A stretch of DNA of 64,000 nt from Bimastos eiseni (lineage: Eukaryota; Annelida; Clitellata; Crassiclitellata; Lumbricidae). The stretch covers positions 26,736,585 to 26,800,584 of the forward strand of contig OY365810.1 of assembly GCA_959347315.1 (NCBI GenBank). Direction: 5' to 3'. The notes under the pieces are model-generated. The model was not told the DNA's origin. It saw only the letters and a program-made list of their open reading frames with translations, and made no database searches. The translations under genes and the position numbers were made by a program. Shown in pieces: positions 1-12,255 of the stretch (the stretch's first letter is position 1; each line of letters starts with the position of its first letter).

Positions 1-530
1 TCCAAAACGACAACTGGAGTCTTTGAGCCGCGTCTAAGATCAGCGGACTATAGTAATTTTTAAAATTATTAAAATACCTTTGTAATTATGCCAATTATGA
101 AAACCTATGTACATGTAGGCTATTCCTTGTGCCGCTAAGTTATAGAAAGTAAAAGGACACATGCCCCTGCCAGACATAATTGTGGTGTCGGCGGAGGCCA
201 AAATGGAGGCCAAAACTCAATCGGTAAACTTTCGAAATCGATATCTAGAATTGTGATCTCCTCCATTATTTCTATTCCCAAAATCGTGGGAATCGTGGGA
301 TATCCTTTGTGCTTGTTTTCGGTCGTATTCCAAGATAATCTCAGTTGGTATCTGCTTATTTTGCACTAAATTGCGCCAGGTAAATAAAAAGATATTTCAA
401 GTGTTCATACTGCTGATAGCACCATCACCTGGAAGTTTTAAATAGTCACTTTATCAATGTTCTTAACTTTGAAAATTTTTCACCAATCTATCTATTAATT
501 TAACCTTTTCCAGTACACTATCTTTTCCAG

Positions 531-684
531 GACGACAGTAAGTCTGCCCTGGTAAGGAAACTGGTCTTCTCAATTGTTTTGTCGATGATCGATCAATCCG
601 ACATCATGCACTAGCAGTAGCAATAGATCTGGCCTACAAGGAGTTGTGTCGTTTTGCAGAGGAACGTGCTCTAGTCAATATTGA
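531..684 (+). other. possible internal exon, disrupted frame
   Basis: A pyrimidine-rich stretch ending in CAG precedes position 531, and GAG|GTAAGC at 682-690 is a strong splice donor. Within the interval one frame reads well at first and a different frame reads well up to the donor (it contains AIDLAYKELCRFAEERALV). The two are not joined without a frame change near 575-590. This could be a decayed exon, or two exon ends with a tiny intron. No family is recognised. Low confidence. Confidence 0.25.
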
Positions 685-1377
685 GGTAAGCTTGAATATA
701 GTCAATATAGAATAAAAAGGTTTGTTCGCTAAACGTAGGGCATACACGTCTCATCGTTTCGCAACTTGAAATAGAATAAATCCAGTTCAATTTTATACGT
801 GCTATGGTATGCAGTGCAACTTAATTAGTTTACTAACTTACTAGGTCTGAACAGCTCGTCCAACATTTTATCATACCAGTTGAAACTTTTTTGCTTTTTA
901 CATCTGAAAATTAATCACCAAATTCAGCAGACTCGGGAAACGCATAGGACGAAAATTTATTTGATGAAAGGGTAGCCTAACTAGAATGAAGGCTATAACA
1001 CAAATTATAGACATCCATTATATGCATGGGGCACTTCAGTTGATAAGCAGGCCCAATGAAAACAAATTATTTTGGGAATAGTAGATAATTAAACGCTGTT
1101 GATAGTAACGTACGTAGAGGAATTGCACTGTTGCGTAAACGCTCATGGACGGCGTCAAGGCTCTGCTGGCCAAATAAGTGACAGGACGGGGTCCAGCTTA
1201 AAAAATAAGTGCCTGGACGCCGTCCATGATCGTCCAGGCACACTGTAAGCACCGACCATAACTTCCTGTCATCTAACGCCATCTGCCTAAGGCTTCTCTA
1301 TCCATCACCCTTCGGCCTCTCTATCCTAAAATTGAGTCTCATCTTTTCAAGAACTCTTAACCCAGACTTCTTTTTTT
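685..1377. other. no gene seen
   Basis: AT-rich non-coding DNA with only short open frames; 1-530 is similar. The stretch at about 1130-1230 carries GGACGGCGTCAAGG and an inverted partner (GGACGCCGTCCATG), suggesting a small decayed foldback. No RNA gene or coding frame can be supported. Confidence 0.5.
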
Positions 1378-1584
1378 TATCGGTACGTGACGTTTTGGCG
1401 CAGCACGTTTTGGCGCAGATTTCTGATACAATAATATTGCATATTATATATTGTAGAAATATATTATATGGCAATATACCACTTCAGTGCCGTAAATTAT
1501 TCCCCATGGCAAATCTGGTTAAGCCTCGGGAGCTTCGGTAGTAAAAGGGAATCGGAGAAAAGAATCATATTTAACTAAAAGCTG

Positions 1585-1818
1585 GATCAATGAAAAGATA
1601 CTGCTAAACTGGGACCTGGCTTGACGAAAAAAAAGTTATTCCTAAATGGATGCTGGATCGATGAAAATAATCATACTTAAATGGAAGTTGTATTGATGAA
1701 AATAATCATACTTTAATGGAAGCTGGATTTATGAAAATAATCACGTTTTAATGGATGCTGAATTGATGAAAATAATTATACTTAAATTGAAGCTGGATTG
1801 ATGAAAATAATCATAACC
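1585..1818 (+). repeat. minisatellite of ~36-40 bp units
   Basis: About six diverged tandem copies of ATGGAAGCTGGATTGATGAA followed by AATAATCATACTTAA. Related units recur at 6355-6510 in the same orientation and at 6530-6610 inverted, tying the two ends of the surrounding element together. Confidence 0.7.
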
Positions 1819-2088
1819 ATAGCCATAACCAACAATTTTATTGATTAGCTCCAACCCAATATAACGGACAAGCAAATTGATTACAATGTTATAGGAATTA
1901 CAATGGAAATATCGGCGGAGGATCAATGGGGAGAGAAGAAGGAAGCCCCTAAGGGATATATAAATATCGCGCTAGCGTAGCCCACCCTTGCTCATTTAGT
2001 AACCAAGCAGCAGTTGGGTGTAATTGACAAGTGAAATCATCAAAGAGGAAAACAACCGAAAACTTAGTTAGCTATGTGCTCGTGCACC

Positions 2089-5000
2089 TCACATATGAGG
2101 AGTAACTTGTTCACTTAGGAAGCGTTTATAGTTGATTTTAAAAGTATTAAGCGACCTAAACATCCGAATTTCTAAGGGGTTAGAGTTCCATATTAACAGA
2201 CCATGATATTTCACAGCAAATTGCCTGGATGTAGTACGACATAAGATTGATCTGAAGCTATGAACTGAACGCATTTGGTAGGGATTAATCGATGAAGTAT
2301 GAGTGAAGTAACTATCAAAGCACGAAGGGAGTTGGTTGCTGAAGTACTTATACATGAGAACATTCGTCTGGAGTGCATTTAATTGAGTCGTGTTTAGAAT
2401 TTTAGTCCTATTATACATATCACTAGACGCAGATGTTTCGTAAGCAAAACAACCCAAGATTACTCGGATAATTCTTTTTTGAAGGGATGCCAATCTCTTC
2501 AAATAGAATTGTAGGTTGAAGCCCATATGATATTGCCATAGGAGAGGTATTGGTGGATCATTGTATGGTAAAGGTTAAGGAGGATTTTACTTGACAGGAG
2601 ATAAGCATTTCTTGAGACTATTCCTATGTTTTTTGCTATTTTTGAAGCTATATTAGAGATGTGATCGTTCCATGAGAGATGCTGATCAACTCGGATACCA
2701 AGGAATTTTACGGAACTAACACAAGGAATTACAATATCGTTAATATTTATGGATTCGTTAACGAGAGGGAGTTGTTTACGGTGAGATCGGAAAACTATAT
2801 AATTGGTTGTGGATACATTTAGTGAAAGTTTATTTATGGCGAACCAGTCACTCACATGAGTGAGTTCGTGGTTTAAGAAATGGATCAGTCCATCCAGCGT
2901 TTTGTGGGATGCAAAAATATTTGTATCATCCGCGAAAAGTAGAAAGTGCAGTAAGGGCGCAGCATTAGGAAGATTATTGATAAATATCAAAAACAGAAGG
3001 GGTCCTAAAATGGATCCTTGTGGGACTCCATACCGAATTAGCCGGGGAGAGGATAAGAATCCATTACAAGAAACGTGTTTGTACCTCCCCTGCAAGTAAT
3101 TCTGTAACCATTTCAGAGGAGTACCCCTAATTCCTATGTTTTCTAATTTTTTACTTAAGATTTTATGGTCCACGGTGTCAAATGCTTTGGCAATATCAAT
3201 GAATACACCTATGGAAAATTCGTTGTGATCAATAGTTTCAGAAATTTTGTCCTGAAGATCTATTAAAGACATCATGGTGGTGTCCGGCCTGAAATCCGTG
3301 TTGATTACGATTTAGAATATTATGCTTAGTAATAAAATCTGAGAGCCTAACATACATGACCCTGTTTATTAATAGGGACAACTTTGGCAATTTTTAGTTG
3401 ATTGGGAAATTCGCCATTGTCAAAGGAGCAATTAATAATCGACACCATTGGATGAACTATAAGTTCCATGATAGGTTGAATTAGAGTAGGATCTAATTCA
3501 TCGACACCGGTACTATGAATAGATTTGTGAGATCGTGCAAGTGCTAGTATTTCCTCTGGAGAAGTAGGGTAGATGGCAAAGGAATTAGGAAGGGAAACTT
3601 TCAAAAAGGTGGAAATAGGAAGGTCATTCAAGGGGATTTTATTCACCAGATCCTGGGCAATATTACGAAAATAAGAGTTAAATCTTTCCGCTATTAGTAC
3701 TCCGTCCGAAACTTCTCTGCCATTAATAGTCAAGAATTTAACTGATGAGTCAGGTTTTTTAGTTTTTAGGATCAGCTTGATAGTATGCCATGTCTGTTTG
3801 ATGTCATCTTTGAATTTGAGGAATTCATTTTTATAGTAGTCTTTTTCAAGTTTATTTCTCAAGGTTTTGAATTTGTTACGATAGGTCGTATACTTCACAT
3901 TATTAGAGGGAGTCGGGTCCTTTATGAAACCAGCATACAGTTTAGCTTTCTCGTTTCGGGACTTAAGAAGGCCCGGTGTCATCCAAGGCTGCTTAAATTC
4001 TCTTCGGCGTTTCTGGTTCTTGGCATAAATGGGAAATGCAGAGTCATAGGCCTTTTTTATGAGGTGGTTAAAAACCTGATAAGCAGCATTCGTGTCACTG
4101 TTGGCACAAGCTTCATAAACAGGCGACCAATCAGTTTGACCCTAAGTTATTAAATATAAGTTTGGCATTAGAGTCCGAGCAACGGGTATACGCTGGGAGG
4201 GGAAGCCAGGATTGGAAGATGATCAAAAATATCATCAATTAAAATAGTAGAATCCGGTACGTTAGCAATCCTATTATTGAACAGGTTATCCATGAGAATA
4301 GCTGTACTTGGGAGTTATCCTAGTGATAATAGGTAGAGAAAAACTTGAGGATGTGACATGAAAGAAATCGTTTGTGAAGTTATGGTCCGCTGTCTTCAGG
4401 AGATCGATGTTGTAGTCACCTATCAAGTAGGTGTCCTTATTCTTATGTTGAAGAACTGTTAACAGCTCAGACCATTCGGTAATAAACTCAGATAAGTCAC
4501 TGCCAGGAGGTCTGTAGATGGAACCAGTAATAAAATAAGTACCATTAGGCAGTGGAAACTGTAGAAGAAGAGCTTCATAAGCTAAATGTTTCAAGCAATT
4601 GGTTGGTAAGGCACAAGAAGAATAGTATAATGATTTATTAATAAGAAAAGCCACACCACCCCCACACCCAGAAGAACGGCACTTATATTCAAAACTATAC
4701 CCTGGAATAAGAATATTAGCAGCCTGTGAGTTATCTAACCACGTCTCAGTCAGAGCCAAAATATCAACATCAAGTAAACGTACAAGGTATTCTAAGTGTT
4801 GGAGCTTTGGAATGAGGCTTCTACAATTAATGTGCATGAGTGAATGTCTATTCTTATTTCGCAGGATTAGGGTCTTAATAGAAGAGTGAGATGAGATGAG
4901 TATACGGTTACGCTAGGCCTCCTGTCAAAGTAATTAAGACCGGGATCTACGTCTTGGTTGTTAAGTAGTGGGCGAGAAGGGTCTATATCGTCAAACAGGT

Positions 5001-5118
5001 GTAGTTTAGGACCATCCATAAGGAGACCCATCCTTGAATCCTCCATCGTTTCATTGGAGATCGATGCCTTAAATTCATTCTCATCTGACAAGTGGTTATA
5101 AGGGAATGTTTGAATCAA
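2089..5118 (-). pseudogene. LINE-A ORF2: endonuclease plus reverse transcriptase (broken)
   Basis: The minus-strand reading starts near 5118 with an acidic N-terminal part. The endonuclease follows at 4837-4286, with ALTETWL, SIYRPPG and GDYNIDLL motifs. A linker/pre-RT part lies at 3982-3347, then the RT palm at 3275-2499 with AKAFDTVDH, GVPQGSILGP and the catalytic FADD box, and the C-terminal thumb region at 2526-2089. These are separate open frames, so at least three frameshifts or stops break the protein (near 4290, 3340 and 2510). The enzyme would nick target DNA and copy its own RNA by target-primed reverse transcription. The catalytic motifs remain readable, which suggests moderate age. 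Confidence 0.85.
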
Positions 5119-5629
5119 GCATTATCTTCAGAAATGAAGTAATGATTAATATGGAAGGCGCTGAAGCACAGTCTTCACTGGATGAAGCAATCACTTGAGC
5201 ATATTGGAAAGATGCACGAGCTACAGAAAAGGGAATTGCTCATTAGCGTCCCAAGCACAAAATAAACCATAACAGTCGCGAGTAAGAGAATTAAAGTAAA
5301 GAAAATGAGGATAGTTCTGCATATTAGTTGAAGGGAGAGAATTGACAGGTATTCGAATAGTCCTTCTATCTCTCTGTTCAGAAATAGTAGACGGCATCAC
5401 ACAATTTAGTAACATAGGCCTACTTTGCTTGACCTAACAATGCGAAAAAAAATAAACTTATCGAACCAGACATTGGGTTGAATACAAATTAAATTACTCC
5501 GATGATCTATAGAACCTCAGATCTACACGTTCACTTGGTAACTAATGAGCGTTCAATATTCGCCGAAACTGGAAGTCAGTGTGAATTAGTCCAACGAGTA
5601 GGCCATAGACGATCGGGGCAGACAACGAC

Positions 5630-6001
5630 TCACAGATAGCGAAGTAAATCCTCCATCGTGGCAACTCTTGTGGGTTTTTCTCCCACAGCTTCTGTAGCCT
5701 TGATAAAGGTAATTCCACCATACGTCCAAGTGGAGGTGATTTTCTTATCCCGAGTGAGAGCTCTGGCCTTTGAGAATATGGTCGCATTGTGTTTTGTGAG
5801 GTTTTCGTTTATGTAACTCTGGATTTCAGACTGCCTCCCTGAACGGGTACGCGATGCCTTGAAAGTTGACATGACTTGTGCAACAATGTTTTGAACTAGC
5901 GGCGTAAACGACTCCGTTAGTTTGGGGATTAATTGATCCATGGTGCGTTGATCCTGAAATAGCTCTACGAGATCTTCAGATTTAAGCATCTTCTTGGTCA
6001 T
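5630..6001 (-). CDS. LINE-A ORF1-like protein
   Basis: Open frame of 123 residues starting MTKKMLKSEDL. Its C-terminal half (about residues 65-123) has the alternating pattern NENLTKHNATIFSKAR followed by a Trp-containing beta segment and a final acidic MEDLLRYL. This resembles the compact C-terminal domain of ORF1 proteins in CR1/Jockey-like LINEs. It sits upstream of ORF2 on the same strand, separated by about 500 bases (5119-5629) with no supported gene. The likely role is RNA binding in the retrotransposition particle. It is short for ORF1 and may be 5'-truncated or internally deleted. Confidence 0.6.
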   Translation of the reverse strand: MTKKMLKSEDLVELFQDQRTMDQLIPKLTESFTPLVQNIVAQVMSTFKASRTRSGRQSEIQSYINENLTKHNATIFSKARALTRDKKITSTWTYGGITFIKATEAVGEKPTRVATMEDLLRYL

Positions 6002-6354
6002 AGTTGCGACTTAACAATTAGTCGAACGAGTGCACAGAGGTTCCAATTGAATGTTTACAATACTTCGAGTGGCAGACCCATGCAAGTTCTGTGCATTAGG
6101 TCTAGACTCTACTATGACATCCAGTGAGTATACGGATTGTGTATGCTTCTCACGTATAAGGCGCGAGAGGAGTGTCAACGCTGAAAAAACTTTGACAAAT
6201 CCTCGACAAAAACCAGACAAAACAATCCGCATCAGCGAGTCAAAATCTCATCTCTTGCAGAATACGGAGTAAATTACGCAACGCTAAGACATTAAAACTG
6301 TAGATATTCCCATGACTCACGACTGTACCGTCTACTCACACTGCCGCCATAATC

Positions 6355-6610
6355 GAGTAATCATACTTAAATGGAAGCTGGATTGATGATAATAATGCTG
6401 TTTATTTGGAAGATTGATGAAAAGAATTGTGCCTAAATGGATACTGGACTGATAAAAAAATAATGCTGTTTAATTGGAAGCGGGATTGATAAAAAGATTG
6501 TGACTAAAAGGGTTTAGACGACCAGTATAATTATCATGTCCATCCCGCTTCTATTTAAGCATGATTCTTTTCATCATTCCAGTTCCCAGTTTAGCACAAT
6601 TATTTTCATC
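6355..6610. repeat. right-hand subterminal repeats, direct then inverted
   Basis: Units like those at 1585-1818 occur in plus orientation at 6355-6510. They are followed at about 6530-6610 by the same sequence reversed (AAGCATGATTCTTTTCATCA), giving a palindromic arrangement. This supports a foldback-type end next to the inverted GGCGCAG units at 6642-6692. Confidence 0.55.
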
Positions 6611-6699
6611 GACAATGCTTGATATTGCACTATGTAGGTATATGCGCCAAAATGTCCTGCGCCAAAACGTCCTGCGCCAACACGTCTTGCTCCGTTACT

Positions 6700-7188
6700 T
6701 GATCATCCATCCACCTTCCAATCCTCGACAAAAACGACACCCTCTGAACAGCTAATCTGCCTCCGCTGACGCTCTGCATTGAAACCGGACCTTGACCTCC
6801 TACGGACTAACCTTTGGACAACCCCTCTGATCAGATGCAGCGCTCGTGAATAGTTGGTAGTCTGGTACCCTGCGCATGGCATTCAAGTGACGCTTTAGAA
6901 GTTTAGAGATGAAGATTACAAAAGGGTGTAATATGCACGTGAATTCACGGTCACTGTACAGTGTACAGCACTCGTTTACTACACGTAGGCCTATACCTAG
7001 CACAGTGAGGACTGCAGACGCCTTTTTAGGAACACTTTCTTGGGTGATATTTTCCAAAATCGTGCGTCTGTAATACTCTGTATAAACCGGCTCGATGCAG
7101 TTGAGTATAATTAATAATCGGTTGCTGCCCAGGTATACCACCCTTCACTTCAACGCCTAGAAAACCATCTTGCACAGTTGCTCCGCGG
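6700..7188. other. no gene seen
   Basis: Non-coding DNA between the GGCGCAG repeat end and a LINE fragment. Open frames here are short and overlap on both strands without recognisable motifs. Confidence 0.5.
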
Positions 7189-7490
7189 TTGATAATAATT
7201 ATTAAAATTGTTGGTTCCGGAGAAAATGTGATCCCAGTTTCCCTCTTCACTTTCTCCGCCTTTGTTCGGGATGGGGTCACTCTTGACCAAGAACGCACCT
7301 TTGCTCAACTTGTCAATAATGTCTCTCGTACTTGCTTTTATCAGCTTCGCCAATTGCGAGTAATATCTCGCTCTCTTACCCTCAGCGCCGTAGCTACTCT
7401 GGTTCATGCTTTTGTTACCAGTCGCCTTGATTATTGCTCCTCAATATGCTGGCCTTCCGCTAGTTCGGATTGGGCGTTTGGATCGGGTTT
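7189..7490 (+). pseudogene. L2/CR1-like LINE fragment (RT C-terminal part)
   Basis: The plus-strand frame contains LTLSAVATLVHAFVTSRLDY followed by CSSI. This is the widely conserved block after the RT palm in L2/CR1-type LINEs (A..LV.AFV.SRLDYCNS). Only about 100 residues are recognisable and no palm motifs are present. The rest of the open frame, to 7647, loses similarity. A fragment of the same general type lies in opposite orientation at 22200-22700, so LINE debris lies on both sides of the fucosyltransferase/Polinton block. Confidence 0.7.
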
Positions 7491-7858
7491 TACGTGCGTC
7501 TGTGTGACTGATTGCTGGGATTCCTATAGCAGGTCAGGTATCCCAGCAGAAGAAATGGTTCAAATTGAATGCAGAGGATATGTACGACATCTGCTTATTT
7601 ACCTATGTTCAATGTATTGGAGAAGTCGAGAACATTCTCGAAAATAATTATTCCATTAAGTTTATAACTCTGCGTATATTCGCATCGATGACAAAGTAAT
7701 GTGCAAAGTAAGAATCTATGGGACTTGTGCACAAGCCTCCAACGCCAATTTGATTAAGACATGGTATCCCAGTGCCTGACCATCATGGGACCCCTCCAGT
7801 TTAATCGGAACCTGTGTCTGAGCAAAATCAAGTTAGGCCTACTTGGGCTAATAATAGT

Positions 7859-7971
7859 TTAGTAAGCCATTGGTATCCTGTTTGGCGGAAATAAGTCTTC
7901 TTTATTGAGCTGCCCAAATAATGCAGAGCCCAGTCGTGGCCAGTCTTTGTAATAGATGGTCGTTCCCTTTG
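7859..7971 (-). pseudogene. GT11 fucosyltransferase-like pseudogene, C-terminal piece
   Basis: Read on the minus strand from the Polinton edge at 7971 leftwards, one frame gives KGTTIYYKDWPRLGSAL, then a FPPNRIPM segment and a stop at 7859-7861. This matches the C-terminal end typical of invertebrate GT11 alpha-1,2-fucosyltransferase-like proteins, a Golgi enzyme family that adds fucose from GDP-fucose to glycans. The preceding GWWGAWLA motif lies immediately on the other side of the Polinton (21521 onwards). The element therefore interrupts this gene. The two pieces are described separately here. Confidence 0.75.
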
Positions 7972-8305
7972 AGTAGTTGAAAGTGTAGCAGTCTGGCCCA
8001 AAATATGCACAAACCTAAGCTCTAGGTCAAACGCTAACCTATAGGTTACCATTTCATTTTTTAACCCACCCTAGGTTACAAAATGTCTAAAATATGCACA
8101 AACCTAGGTCCATGGTTCAAACACCGACCTATAGGTCACCACAATATTGCAAATCCGACATAATTCATGCACAAACCTAGGTCCATGGTTCAAACACCGA
8201 CCTATAGGTTACCACAATATTGCAAATCCGTCACAATTCATGCACAAACCTAAGCTCTAGGCTAAATCCCTAGGAATTTCCAAAAGTTTTCGTGAAGTCA
8301 GCAGT
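7972..8305 (+). repeat. Polinton left terminal inverted repeat
   Basis: Begins AGTAGTTGAAAGTGTAGCAG and matches the right end in reverse complement. It is built from subrepeats carrying ATGCACAAACCTA, the palindromes ACCTATAGGT and CCTAGG, and CACAATATTGCAAATCCG. A ~74-bp subunit (8093-8167) is duplicated at 8168-8240; the right end has one copy. A further degenerate copy of the inner part lies at about 8311-8400. Confidence 0.95.
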
Positions 8306-8477
8306 TTCGTCGAAACCTAAAACCTCGGTTAAAACCACCACCTATACTCCCTATAAGTCAAAAGCCAAGGGAATTTCCAAAGTTTTCGACGAGTCAGCAG
8401 TTCAACAACAACAACAAATCTTGTGTATATAAAATGAATAGACCAGAAAATATTTTCACAGTTTTCTACTTAAAGAC

Positions 8478-11400
8478 ATGTCACCCCAATATAAAATGGA
8501 ATACTCGAAGAAAAATGTGATTGAATTACGAAAAATTGCTAAACAGAGCGGTTTGGTAGGTTATACGAGATTGCGTAAAGCGGATTTGATTAGGTAAATT
8601 ACATCGAACGAGGCCTCAACCAACGCTAGTTTGCTTGATGCCCCCGTTCCTGAAATTCGAATCCAAACACTCGAACCCGTACCAGCCACGACAGCGCGAG
8701 AAGTATATGACAAAATTAAATCAGCGTTTAATACATTCGCAAAGTGGATCGAAGGGCATATACCTGAAGAACCAAAGAGAAAGGTGAATGAAAAGTTAGA
8801 AGGACTAAAAGCCAAAGTGAATTCTATATTCAGCAAAATTCATATGAGAACACTCAAAATAAGTGAGACGGCCTCAGCCATCAAGGGCTTCACGAAGCAA
8901 TACACGGTCGAAGGCGCAAGCGGAATTGACCCCACATCTTTTCTTAACACCATTGGAACACAGACGGTAGACTTGTTGACAAAAAATCGTCAGACTAAGG
9001 TCAATTTTGTCCTTACCTGCACAATGGAGTGTGTAGATATGAAAACCGGACAAGTAGATTCCACAGATTTTCCTTTCGTCTCTAGGACCGAAGTTGTTTT
9101 AAACTCTACCAACCCGAGCGAAATATTTAATAATGCGAGGGATAAAATCTTAGAATCAATGGGCGCCTTCCAGATGCGAGGTAGTAACTAGAGACTTACA
9201 GCGGTTACAAAATTAGATATCAATACGGTTGCTTATAAACCGCTGAAGGGTAGTTCTTACATTCCACTACCGATATGTCTAGCGAGTAAAAAGGCTATTG
9301 TTAATATGAAGAACGAAGACGAAGAACGCTTCAAGTGGTGTGTAACGAGAGCCTTAAACCCGGCTGATAAGAATTCAGACAGAATCACGAAAGAATTAAA
9401 AACACAATCTGAGGAACTTGATTGGTCTGGCATCAAATTCCCAGTAGCTGCAGATGATAATGTTATACATATGTTTGAGAGAAATAATAATATTAGTATT
9501 AATGTCTTTGGTTTCGAGAAAGATGTCCGTCTATTCCCGCTATATTTATCAAAGCATGAGAACGATAAGTGTGTAGATCTGCTACTCATTTCTGATGGAG
9601 AAAAGAAGCATTATTGTTAGATAAAGAACTTAAACAGATTGATGGCGGTACAAACAGAAAACACCAGTACTTCGATGTATCATTGTAAAAGATGCTTAAT
9701 CGGTTTTACTACAAAAGATTCGCTACACAAACACACCGAGTACTGCTCCCAACACGTCGCTCAAAAGATAGAACTTCCAGAACCAGGAACTATGTTGAGT
9801 TTTAAAAATTATTATAGAAAAATGAGAGTCCCCTTTGTCGTGTTTGCCGATTTTGAAAGTCTAATTAAACCTATAGACATTTGTCAACCAGGTCCCAGCA
9901 TGTCCTACACCAACATATATCAAAAACACGTCCCAAGTTCTTTCTGCTATTATATAAAATGTTTTGACGATGATCTATATTCGCAAGCTCCCGTAACGTT
10001 CACAGGGGAGAGCGAAGATGATGTGGCTCAGATATTTATAGACTCTCTAGATAATATAAAAGATATTTATAATCGATTTAAATTTCCAAAGAAAATGATA
10101 TTCGGATAAAAAGATCAGGCTCTGTACAACTTGGCTACAGTTTGTCACATATGCGAAGGCGAACTGGGTGATGATCGAGTTAGAGATCATTGTCACCTCA
10201 ACGGTAAATTTAGAGGCGCCGTTCATACTAACTGTAATCTCAAATATAAAGTCCCCAAGTTTTTCCCGGTATTGTTCCATAATCTATCCGGTTATGACAG
10301 TCATCTATTCGTAAAGAAATTACGAGGTGATGATAACGAAAAGATTAACTGCATCCCTAGCAACGAAGAAAAGTACATCTCATTTAGCAGAGAAGTTGTA
10401 GTTGATAAGTTTGTAAATAAAGAAAATAAGGAAGTACAGGTTAAACGAGAATTACGTTTTATCGATAGTTTTAGATTCATGGCATCGAGCCTCGACGCTT
10501 TATCGAGGAACCAGAGCAAAGACCAGTGTAAGAATCTAAGCAAGCACTATTCTGGTAATCAGCTCGACCTCCTACTTAGAAAAGGTGTCTATCCTTACGA
10601 CTATGTTGATTCCATCGATCGACTGAACGAAACAGAACTACCACCAAAGTCAGCATTCTATTCAAGACTTAACGACTCTGGCATCAGTGACGAAGACTAC
10701 AACCATGCACAGATAGTATGGAATGAATTCGGATTCAAAACGTTTAGAGAATACCACGACTTATCTAACGTGAGCGATATTCTCCTGCTTGCTGATGTAT
10801 TTGAGAATCTTAGAGATGTGTGTTGTGAGAACTATGGTCTAGATCCCGCCTGGTATTATACTTCACCAGGGCTTGCTTGGGACGCTGCATTAAAGTTGAC
10901 TGGAGTAGAGTTGGAGTTGTTGAGCGATTATGATATGATACTAATGGTTAAGCATGGGGGAAGAGGTAATGTTAGTACCATTTCACATCGTTATGGACAG
11001 GTAAACAATAAGTACACACCATCGTTTGACGGTAGCAAGCATTCAACATTTATAACTTATTTAGACGCGAACAACCTGTACGGATGGGCAATGTGTAAGA
11101 ATCTACCAACTCATGGGTTCCAGTGGATGGGTAATGATGAGCTAAACGATTGGAGATCAACACCATGTATATTAGAAGTCGATTTGGAATATCCGAGAGA
11201 TTTGCACGATCTTCACAACGACTATCCTCTTGCTCCAGAGAGTGTTAAGGTTAAAGAATCGGATGTTCCAAAACTTATACCAAACCTGTGTGATAAATTA
11301 AAGTACATAACACACTACAAAAATTTAAAACTGTATGAGAGCCTAGGCCTGAAGATAGCAAAAATTCATCGTGAAATAAAATTTGAAGAAAGTGCTTGGC

Positions 11401-12255
11401 TGAAAAAGAATATCGATTTAAATACCAACTTGAGGACCAGAGCCACCAATGATATCGAGAAAGACTTTTTAAAACTAATGAACAATAGTGGTTTGGCAAG
11501 ACGTGTGAAAATATAGAGGTTCGCGTAGACATAAAACTGGTTTCCAGCGAGAAGCAAGCCCTAAAACTAGCAGCACGAACCAATTACGACACTCGAACTA
11601 TTTTTGATGAAAACCTAATTGCCATTCATATGAAACGAACGAAGCTATGTTACAACAAGCCTATATATCTTGGTATGTGTATTTTAGACTTGAGTAAAAC
11701 TAGAATGTACGATTTTCATTATAATTACATCAAAAAAAGTTTGAAGATAGAGCAAAGTTACTTTTTACAGATACAGATTCTTTGGCCTATGAAATTAAGA
11801 CCGAAGACTTCTACGCCGATATAGCTCCCGACATTAGAAGTAGGTTCGACACTAGCGACTATCCTAAAGACCATTCCTCTGGTATAGAAACTGGCATCAA
11901 CAAAAAGGTCATTGGCATGTTCAAAGATGAAGCAGCTGGTAAACAGATCGAAGAGTTTGTAGGTTTAAGATCGAAACTGTATTCGTACAAGATGGCTGGT
12001 GCAGACCATAAGAAATGTAAAGGTGTGAAGACGAATGTCGTCAAGAAATATATCACTCATGAAAACTACAAGGACTGCTTATTCACCAAGAGAGAACAAT
12101 TGAGCAAGATGAATGTCATTCGATCGCATCTTCACGATATCTGCACCGAAGAAGTCAACTAGATGGCTCTCTCAGCCGATGATGACAAACGAGTGATTCA
12201 GCAAGATGGCATCCACACTTTAGCATATGGACATAATTCTCCAAATATAAAATGA
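8478..12255 (+). pseudogene. POLB: Polinton protein-primed DNA polymerase B (broken)
   Basis: One reading frame runs from ATG 8478 to 11490, interrupted by in-frame stops at 8595 (TAA), 9189 (TAG), 9618 (TAG) and 10107 (TAA). A single-base frameshift follows near 11485-11495, a second at an A7 run (11732-11738), and a late TAG lies at 12160. The N-terminus has a SAP-like module (VIELRKIAKQSGLVGYTRLR). Further on are exonuclease motif FADFES (9843), a Cys/His cluster CHICEGEL with CHL and CN (10143-10240), Exo II NLSGYD (10281), Pol motif A LDANNLYG (11061), Pol motif B LMNNSG (about 11475) and Pol motif C FTDTDS (11764). The final TGA overlaps the protease start as ATGA. It would replicate the element by protein priming. 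A second possible ATG after TATATAAA lies at 8434 in another frame. Confidence 0.95.

Larger units (their letters stand above)
2089..6001 (-). mobile_element. LINE-A: CR1/Jockey-like non-LTR retrotransposon, near full length, broken
   Basis: On the minus strand an ORF1-like frame (6001-5630) is followed by an ORF2 with apurinic endonuclease and reverse transcriptase (5118-2089). The order and spacing fit a roughly 4 kb CR1/Jockey-superfamily LINE. ORF2 carries several frameshifts, so the copy is inactive. It lies between the two repeat-bounded ends at 1378-1818 and 6355-6695, suggesting nested insertion. The related LINE-B at 34129-36492 belongs to the same broad family (both have the AKAFDTVDH motif and a KFLG-VDQ motif) but is clearly diverged. 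Confidence 0.85.
1378..6695. mobile_element. candidate foldback-like element bounded by GGCGCAG repeats, hosting a LINE
   Basis: The left end at 1384-1417 has two tandem copies of a unit reading ACGTTTTGGCGCAG. The right end at 6642-6692 has three copies of the same unit in inverted orientation (TGCGCCAAAACGT type). Inside each end lies an array of roughly 36-bp units reading GGAAGCTGGATTGATGAAAA with an ATCATACTTAAAT spacer. The ends also share CTAAACTGGGA-CTGG in inverted orientation. This looks like a long-TIR or foldback DNA element with subterminal minisatellites, and the LINE at 2089-6001 was probably inserted into it. No transposase is visible, so class and exact ends are inferred. Confidence 0.4.

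Noticed and set aside
8478..12255. Alternative genetic code in the Polinton (TAA/TAG read as sense in PolB)
   Set aside because: Frameshifts, a TGA inside the PLA2-like gene, and TAA stops ending intact genes (protease, F5/8C protein) show ordinary decay, not recoding.
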